From Codonopsis lanceolata (Eukaryota > Streptophyta > Magnoliopsida > Asterales > Campanulaceae), in NCBI GenBank assembly GCA_013146195.2, contig CM028377.1, forward strand, positions 103,011,547-103,075,546: 64,000 nucleotides of DNA, in the 5' to 3' direction. Under the pieces are notes generated by a model. The model saw only the letters and a list, made by a program, of their open reading frames with translations. It searched no databases and was not told where the DNA came from. Of this stretch, positions 56,932-64,000 are shown in pieces; position 1 is the first letter of the stretch, and each line of letters begins with the position of its first letter. Made by a program: the position numbers and the translations under genes.

Positions 56932-57269
56932 CAGATTAATCATTCAGTTAAAATTAATTGTGAGTATTTGTGATTCACTTCAGTGAAATTTCTTGCACAA
57001 AGTCATCCATGATTTTTCTGAAGTTTATTTGGCAACAATGGAAAACTAACGGTTGTATGCATAAAATGGTGTATTTGGATAACAAAGCAATGAATGCAGT
57101 AATTCTAGTTCCTAGGCTATAGTTTCAAGGAGCTATAAATATTTGAATTTGTATTATTTAATTATAGGATTCATTAAATGTTTGTTACAAATAGGGGTTA
57201 CTATTTTAGGGATACAAATTTTGGCGGGAAATTACTATTTTTAGACAACCTAGGTTATATATATATAGA
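55170..57269 (-). mobile_element. Non-autonomous Helitron 3 with readable empty site
   Basis: Minus-strand start TCTATATATATAACC (57269 down); 3' hairpin CATGCGTTTAACGCACG, then GGTATAAAA and CTAG (55173-55170). Host A at 55169 and T at 57270. Joining the flanks gives TTTTAGTATTAAATGTGTCA, the exact periodic sequence of the surrounding repeat, so both boundaries are certain to the base. 2100 bp, no coding. Confidence 0.9.
56869..56928. repeat. (AT)n microsatellite
   Basis: About 30 uninterrupted AT units inside Helitron 3. Confidence 0.95.
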
Positions 57270-57699
57270 TGTGTCACTTTTTAGTATTAAGAGTGTTACT
57301 TTTAGTATCAATAGTGTTACTTTGTATTTTAATGAGAATTATAATAGATTTCTCTTTATAATGCCACTTTTAACATTAAAATGTGTCACTTTTGTATTTT
57401 TAATGTGTCACGTTTGGTTTTAAATGTGTCATTTAGTCTTTCGTCAAAGTCCGTTAGGATCTGTCAAGTATTCCAAGGCAATTGATGCTAACGGAGCTGA
57501 CAAAGGATTAAACTGCAATGCGTGGGAAACATAAGAATTTCGGCGTCACTTTTTAGAATTAAATGTGTTACTTTTGACCGTATAAGTGTCATTTTACCTA
57601 ATAAATAAAAATTGTTGTTATTGACCTTAAAAGTGTCCATTTTTAGCATCGAAAAAGTCACATTTTAGTATTAAATGCATCACTTTTGACAGTCAACGT

Positions 57700-57935
57700 T
57701 AGTTTTAAAGTGACACTTTTTAGTATTAAATGTGCCACTTTTTAGTATTAAGAGTGACACTTGTTAATATTAAGATTAAGAGTGTCACTTTTTAGTATTA
57801 AATATATCACTTTTTAGTATTAAGAGTGTCACTTTTTAGTATTAAATGTGTCACTTTTTAGTATTAAGAGTGTCAATTTTTAGTATTAAATGTGTCACTT
57901 TTTAATATTAATAGTGTTACTTTTTAGTATCAAGA
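57700..57935. repeat. 22-bp minisatellite (GTGTCACTTTTTAGTATTAA)
   Basis: Nine or more tandem units alternating the endings AAT and GAG. The same unit forms blocks at 11210-11330, 11700-11800 and 12030-12190. Confidence 0.85.
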
Positions 57936-58010
57936 GTGTTACTTTGTATTTTAATGAGAATTATAATAGATTTCCCTTTATAGTATCACTTTTAACATTA
58001 AAATGTGTCA

Positions 58011-58480
58011 CTTTTGTGTTTTCAATGTGTCATGTTTGGCTTCAAATGTGTCATTTAATATTTCGTCAAAGTCCGTTAGGATCCGTCAAGTATCCCAATG
58101 CAATTGATGTTAACAGAGCTGACAAAGGATTAAACTGCAATGCGTGAGAAACATAAACATTTCGACGACAAACAGTAAAAGTGCAGGGGCACCGGAGCAA
58201 ATAGAGGAACTTTTCATCAATGAGCATTAAAACTAAATAATGTAGCTTTTGTGTTTTCAATGTGTCACGTTTGGCTTTAAATGTGTCATTTAGTATTTCG
58301 TCAAAGTCCGTTAGGATCCGTCAAGTATCCCAAGGCAATTGATACTAACGGAGCTGACAAAGGATTAAACTGTAATGCGTGGGAAACATAAAAATTTCGG
58401 CGGCAAACATTGAAAGTGCAGGGGCACTGGAGCAAATAGAGGAACTTCTCATCAATGAGCATTAAAACTAAATAATGTAG
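58011..58480. repeat. 235-bp tandem duplication
   Basis: 58011-58245 and 58246-58480 begin CTTTTGTGTTTTCAATGTGT and end AACTAAATAATGTAG, with only scattered base differences. Copies have equal length. Confidence 0.9.
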
Positions 58481-58856
58481 CTAGGGCATGTTGAACCAAT
58501 GACCTTCTTGGGCAAAACTATTAAAGGTCACCTCTGATCGACTCAGCTAACCTGTTATTGTTATTTTTATTAACATGTTTAGTTATTAACACGTGAATTC
58601 TTAAATAGGGCTCCGTCTTGCAGATTTAGGATCCGTAAGACCGTCCTATACAAGTCTTTGCCTAATAAATAGGGTTAATAGGTTTCGAGCCCGAGAACTT
58701 CACCGAAGTTAAAAACTTCCCCCCAAACCATCTTAGCTGAAGTATTTTAATTACCTTTTGTAACATTTTTTATATTTATTATGACTCACGAATTCCTAAA
58801 TAGAGCTCCGTCTTACGATCCGTCTTACCAAATTCCTTCCTACACAAGTTTTTGCC

Positions 58857-59399
58857 AATAATAATTGGTGTCTGTTTTGACGATATACCACATATGTTTT
58901 TTTTAATTTTATCTAGTTTTGTTTTTTAGCATAGGTTATTTTTTAAATAAAAATTTGACGTATATTTATTTATTTTCAAGCTGGTTATTTTTTGCGTATT
59001 ATGAATCACATATTTTATTGTTTTTTGAAAAATTAAAAAAAACATATTTAATTTTCATTTGAGACAATCGATTTTATTGGTTTGGTTCCAGTTTTGAATT
59101 TTTGTAGAATTGGATAATTATTTTGGTCTCGGTTTTGATACAAATACATTTGTTCTTGAAAGAACGTGATGCCACGGAGTCTAAATGTGAAACGATGTTA
59201 TTGTCAATGTTGCAGTGAATGTTGCAACAATGACAATGACAATGTAAATGAAAGTATATCACGAAAAATAGCAAGGAAGTTTTGTTTTCAGATATTGAAC
59301 CAAGCAGATTATAGAAGACAGAAAATAACTCAAAAACAATCTACAAGTATCAAACTTGTAGATCAAGCCTCAAGGCAACACAATATATTAAAATCAAAT
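58857..59399. other. AT-rich spacer
   Basis: No supported gene; the frame 59166-59423 has no motif. Confidence 0.4.
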
Positions 59400-60021
59400 A
59401 CTGTTTTTATGCTTAACAGTTAACACAGATTCTCACAAGATATAGAGTCTTGGAGAACCGAAAAACCCACATAAACTACTAGAACAAACGTGGGAAGAAA
59501 GACTCAAACAAGAATTCCAAACATCACACCAACCGGAAGAAAATCGTAACTTCAGAAACACAAGGTCAGATTCTCAAGTTTTAAGTAAAACAGTATGATC
59601 AAGGCGCGAATGATCTTTGTATATAATGGTTGATCTCGTCTCACCAACTCGGCTCAAAAGTTCGATTGAATCTTTGAAATACGCACATCACTTTTTAACA
59701 CAATCTTCTCGAAGCTCTCGCACTCAACCGCCGAATCTAGCTCTTAATATAGGCTGCGAATCCACGTAAGCAAACCTCCAACGAATCCCTGCAAGCACAC
59801 GGCCAACTACTCCTACTAGGAAAGAGATTTAGCGTAAAAATTATGCAAGATTATGTTTCCTAATATGATACAATTAATAACTAAATATTTATGCAAAGAT
59901 TTAGTTACCTAAAAAGTATCACCTAAATCTAATAAGAGAATCCTAATTAAATCCTATCACCTAATTAATCTTTTAACACCAATTTGACCAAGAGAGTGAA
60001 AACAAGACAAATTAACAATCA
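59400..60021 (-). mobile_element. 3' LTR of a retroelement (minus strand)
   Basis: On the minus strand the purine tract AAAGGGGG (60029-60022) is followed by TGATTGTTAATTTG, a likely LTR start. The far end near 59402 (AAAAACA) is tentative. No opposite LTR is in the window. Confidence 0.5.
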
Positions 60022-60801
60022 CCCCCTTTGTTCGAGCATTCTTGGTCAAATCCACATAAGACCACAAGAAGAAAATCATCATTAACACCCCTAAACGAAG
60101 GTCAAGAATATATTAAGAGAGAGAGTCATGACGAAAATCACGATCACAAATAACTACTTATTACAAGTATACCAAAATATCTAAATGTCCAACTATCACG
60201 CACCCAAATGAAGTAAGTGTTCCAAGCTAACAAGTAACCAACAACCATCACATTACAGACAAATATCGTAATTACATCAACCATCATTAACCATCAACTT
60301 TCGGAGCTTTTTGGCACATTTTCAGAGTCGCTGCTGGCCGCAGCTTCAGAACTTCATCACTACTCAACCCTTGCGCCTTCACCCCTATTTGACTGTAATG
60401 TGCAAACCATGATGAGTAAAGGAGCGTACCAAAGTAGTAAGAAAGGATTGTTGTGCAATGTGAGAGAGAGTCAAGCTTCGGATCACCGCATTGCTCTTTG
60501 ACAAACGAGACGCATATGGGAAGAGGGATGCAAACAGAAAGGATGTTGTACTTGATGATGCAACAACAGGAGTAACAATGGATGGGACAAGATGTGAAGC
60601 GGACCGAAGGAGAAGTAGAAGTATGAGGGGTACGGGATCAATGAAGGAAGTATCTCGGAGTCAAGAGAGGCAAATTTACTAGCCTATCGCTTTTAAGAGT
60701 TTGGAAGAGAAATGGAGGCTCAAGGACGAGAGAGACGTGTGGAAGGAGAGGGCTTAAACTTCTTGAGAGAGCGAGAATCTTGTATATGAGAGAGGGGAAA
60801 A
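60022..60801 (-). other. Region between second extra ORF and LTR
   Basis: Probably the decayed remainder of the extra ORF and an untranslated segment. No clean frame on the minus strand; the plus frame 60491-60682 is spurious. Confidence 0.4.
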
Positions 60802-62155
60802 TTAGACCTTTTGTCTCCTCCCCTGCTTTTCAGCTATGGAGGAGACTTTTCTAAAGACATACAATCCAAAATCAAAGGGTCGTTGAGTCCCGAGGAGATC
60901 TGAGAACCTTACCATGTTCCTCGGTGATGACATTAGTGTTTTTTGAAGGAGACCAATTTGCGGCAAACTTTGTGCAAAAGGCATACAATGATGACAATTG
61001 AGGAGGTCTGAGAGAGGAGTACCCTTAGCGGCCCAAAAATTGCGCCACCCAGATAATTCACAACACAGAATTCGAGTCCAAATCGAAATCAAAAACACAG
61101 GAAGGAGTACCAAGAGCAGAATTATATCTTTTGGAGAGCGAATACCATTTCCATCGACGAAAACCTTCTCAAAGCTGAATCCACGATCAAAAATCCTTTT
61201 CTCAAGATTAGCGTAAAATTCATGAATTACTTCTCGAAGGTATGGGGCAGCAAGAGAAATTGTTTTCAAGAGATTTCGAGCAGAGAAATAAGCAGAAAGA
61301 TTATAGGAATCTAACACAGAACTCAAAACATTTCGTTCATCTATTATATTTCAAGAAATATTATAACGACGTGAAGCAGCCTTAGAAATAAACGAAGAGG
61401 AGAAAGGAGTACCCGGCGGTTTCAATTCTTGGATGTTGCAACAATGGGTGCAACATTGAGCCGTGAGAACTTCTTCTTGTGAAGCCTTATTTGAGTCTCA
61501 TCGGAATCTTCACTAACGGCGGGGGTCCCCTTCTGTGCATCATAGTTCTGATCAGAACTATCATCAGATTCTGAGGAAGTTGATGGACTGGGCACGGTCG
61601 GAAGATGAGTAGAGGGTGAAGGACCTGATGGAGATGCACGAGCTTGTCGCAATCGGATTAAATTCTGAGCCACTTCATCATCAGTGAATGAACTTGCAGC
61701 CGTTGAAGATGGCCTTCGTGGGGGAGAGAAATCCGACGGGAACACAACCCTTGGAGATGTGATAGGGTAGTCATCATCTTCAACAGGTTCTTGCACATGA
61801 GAAGAAGGTGGAGATGCCGGTGACATAGAAGGCTCGTGAGCAGGGGGAATTGAGCCGGCAGGAGGAATGAAATCCTCATCGTCAGAGTCACTGTATAGAT
61901 GGACTGAGTCCTCGAAGAATCCAGCACTTACTTTGTTTTTCTTGGCGGCTTGAACGTTGGCAACAGATGGGTTGTCATAATTTGCCGGAATTCCTCTTTG
62001 GCGTTTGGACCGGCGAGTACTAGGGTTGCCGATAGAGGGAAGGCCGGACAAGTGCCTGGATTGTCAACATCAATTTCATTTCCTTTTTCGCGGGGGAGAA
62101 TCATGGTGAGAGGTTCGAGGAAGCGGTTGATAGACAACCATTGCCGAGAAATCAT
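60802..62155 (-). pseudogene. Second retroelement extra ORF (plant transposon protein-like)
   Basis: Two minus-strand frames. The upstream one (61422-62051, continuing from a different frame before 62051, where the first codon is only TTG) is rich in Ser, Pro and acidic residues, with basic clusters RRSKRQR and KKNK that could be nuclear localisation signals. The second (60802-61326) has PYLREVIHEFYANLEKR and FDRGFSFEKVFVDG, close to the EFYANL-type motif of the putative plant transposon protein family (from memory). It lies between a gap and a 3' LTR, the position of the extra ORF in the large copia element, but the domain order differs. Broken by frameshifts. Confidence 0.5.
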
Positions 62156-62709
62156 CTGCTTGAGAGGTGGGGCTCAATGATGGGTTCATTGTTGTGACAT
62201 TGGACTTTGTGAATTTGGGGCTTTTTGAGGAGGATGCCATTGAAGTCGAATGAGTGAAGAACTTAGGAGGATGGAGACAGAAATTTTGAGAGTGAACGGA
62301 GATCTGAGCAAGTCGAGGGAGAATTAGGAGATGTCTTTGTGAATAATGGCGTACTTTTCCTGCAGAAAGAAATCACTAATCCTGCCACTAATGCAATTAG
62401 TCGTTGGCAATTAATAATGGATAGTGAACCGTCGCACACATTACCAGGAACTCATAATTCAAACATCACATGCTAACCAACCTGATAGAAATTAGACATG
62501 AGTCTGCTATTCTGAACATGAGAGATATAAGGAGAATTAGATACACAATCTGATTTCTAAAAACATTTTGAATTGATCAGGAGTTTCAGGAATACACAAA
62601 ACATACTTAACCGAGATCGAGACACACAAGATATATGAACTCAGATAAGAAACCCAGTTCAGATCAAGAAGAAAAACACACAGTACTTTAGACAGCCACA
62701 TAAAATAAT
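62156..62709. other. Unassigned sequence left of the gap
   Basis: No gene or terminal repeat recognised. Probably upstream sequence of the retroelement carrying the second extra ORF. Confidence 0.35.
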
Positions 62710-62809
62710 NNNNNNNNNNNNNNNNNNNNNNNNNNNNNNNNNNNNNNNNNNNNNNNNNNNNNNNNNNNNNNNNNNNNNNNNNNNNNNNNNNNNNNNNNNN
62801 NNNNNNNNN
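62710..62809. other. Assembly gap (100 N)
   Basis: Exactly 100 N bases, the usual placeholder for a gap of unknown size. Orientation and distance of the two sides are not certain. Confidence 0.99.
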
Positions 62810-64000
62810 CATCAATCGGATGTCAACAGCGCCTTCCTACATGGCGACTTGAAGGAAGATGTCTATATGAAAATCCCACGAGGGGTTTGCGAAGCAAAGG
62901 ACACGAGTGTGCAAACTATGTAAGTCTTTGTATGGATTGCGACAAGCCTCACGTAGTGGTATCATAAATTTCACGGAGGCCTTGATTGCTATTGGGTTTC
63001 GAAAATCCTATCTTGATCGTTCTCTTTTTATTCTCAAGCAAGATGATACTTACGTTTCACGTTTCCGCCCTCATTTCGTTGATGATGTCATTTTAAAGGA
63101 AATGATAAAGGAAGGATCGAATTTGTGAAGCGATATCTTGATAAAAAAATTCAACATCAAGGACTTGGGACCATTAAAATATTTTTAGGGATAGAGGTAG
63201 CTCGTTCTCCACAAGGTCTTGTGTTGAGTCAAAGAAAATACACACTTGATATCTTGAAGAAACGATTTTACAAGGGAGCGGACCGAGTTCGCTTCCCAAT
63301 GGAGCAAAATTTGCGGTTGAACATGGATGAAGATAGTCCATTTGATGCTTCTGGTTTATCGTCGTTTGATTGGGAGACTCTATACTTGGCAGTTATGCGC
63401 ACGATATTGTGTTCGCTTTCGGCCGTAAATGTTCTTAGCCAGTTTGTTTCCAACCCTTGTCGTACTCACATGGATGCAAAGGTAATCGTGTATTGCTACT
63501 TGAAATCCACGAAATCCGATTGGACAGGATTGTTATTACCAACAAACGGAGATTTGAATCTTGAGGCGTATTGTGACGCTAATTGGGGAGGTTACCCCAT
63601 GGCTCGACGTTCGAGAACGGGTTATTTTGTATCCCTTGGTGGTGCACCAATCTCGTGGCGCACGAAGAAGCAATCAGTCATTTCTCAATCTTCTGCAAAA
63701 GCTGAGTATAGAGCCATGGCAACCACGGTGAGTGAACTCTTATGGTTGCGTTGGTTATTACGCGACTTGGAAGCTCCTCAAAATACTGCCACACCCTTGT
63801 TTTATGACAATCAAGCAACACAACATATTGCCATCAACCTAGTTTTTCAGGAGCGTACAAAACATGTTGAGATGGACTATTACTTCGTCCGAGAAAGGGT
63901 TGAATCCCAAGATGTCGTGCCACGTTACATCGTAATAGCAAACCAGGTTACTGACATATTTACCAAGCCACTTGAGCGATCGCTTTCGTTTTTCGTTGGC
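62810..64000 (+). pseudogene. Ty1/copia reverse transcriptase and RNase H, decayed
   Basis: Plus strand, cut by the gap at its 5' side and by the window end. Motifs: QSDVNSAFLHGDLKEDVYMK, CKSLYGLRQAS, a degenerate active site FVDDVI (the usual YVDD Tyr is Phe), LGIEVARSPQGL, then RNase H AYCDANWGG, SQSSAKAEYRAMA, YDNQATQHI, RTKHVEMDYYFVRERV and QVTDIFTKPL. One-base shifts near 62905 and 63185 and a stop at 63126 break the frame. In SSAKAEYRA the catalytic Glu is kept. Confidence 0.88.

Larger units (their letters stand above)
54029..58856. mobile_element. Mutator-type unit 3, expanded and interrupted
   Basis: Starts AAGTGGTCTCCTGTAAGACG and ends TACACAAGTTTTTGCC. It contains a partial repeat of its own beginning (54593 on), Helitron 3 (55170-57269), a 22-bp minisatellite (about 57700-57930) and a 235-bp tandem duplication. 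Without the Helitron it is about 2.7 kb. Confidence 0.65.

Noticed and set aside
62537..62815. Frame spanning the N run
   Set aside because: Crosses an assembly gap of unknown size; not evidence of coding.

Overview
The window looks like nuclear DNA of a flowering plant, probably a eudicot. The evidence is split genes with GT-AG introns, plant Ty1/copia, Ty3/gypsy, L1-type LINE, Helitron, Mutator, hAT and Stowaway-type elements, and long AT-rich spacers. There is no rRNA, organellar or bacterial block. Only two host genes are supported. The first is a three-exon minus-strand gene (4205-9043) for a plastid-type membrane protein resembling Arabidopsis EMB2759. The second is a plus-strand first exon of a MATE transporter (49657-49959) whose other exons are not in the window. 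Everything else is mobile DNA, its debris, or short tandem repeats.

Layout. 1-2600: a 48-bp palindromic minisatellite and a hAT-type element. 4205-9043: the EMB2759-like gene. Its 3.3-kb first intron holds three nested insertions: a Stowaway-type MITE, a 5'-truncated LINE inside it, and an internally deleted 1.46-kb copia element inside the LINE. Each layer has its own target-site duplication. 9098-12534: a Helitron, then a 2.1-kb Mutator-type foldback element with kilobase arms. 13568-24420: a solo copia LTR, a decayed gypsy gag, a 728-bp tandem duplication, and two gypsy LTRs joined head to head. 24543-30231: a structurally complete but disabled LINE. 30258-31208: a fragment of a MuDR-like transposase with an upstream tandem repeat.

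33070-45531 is a large copia (Sirevirus-like) element on the minus strand with a matching 5-bp target duplication. It has gag, protease, integrase, reverse transcriptase and RNase H, then about 3 kb with an additional open reading frame between RNase H and the 3' LTR. That frame appears to have its own intron. A solo LTR of a related family sits in its 3' LTR. 45715-47599 is a second Helitron containing a tRNA-like (SINE-like) array. 48219-49229 holds a minisatellite and a tandem duplication with a MITE in one copy. After the MATE exon come inverted-repeat elements and a tandem array of about 1.04-kb Mutator-type units (51954-58856); a third Helitron (55170-57269) splits this array and its empty site can be read exactly. 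59400-62155 is the 3' end of another retroelement carrying a second extra ORF. A 100-N assembly gap (62710-62809) separates it from a decayed copia reverse transcriptase/RNase H on the plus strand.

The most unusual items are the spliced-looking extra ORF downstream of pol in the large copia element, the Mutator-type foldback family with tRNA-like box A/B modules in its arms, the Helitron footprint, and the three-level nest inside a host intron. All family names rest on motifs read by eye; no database search was run.
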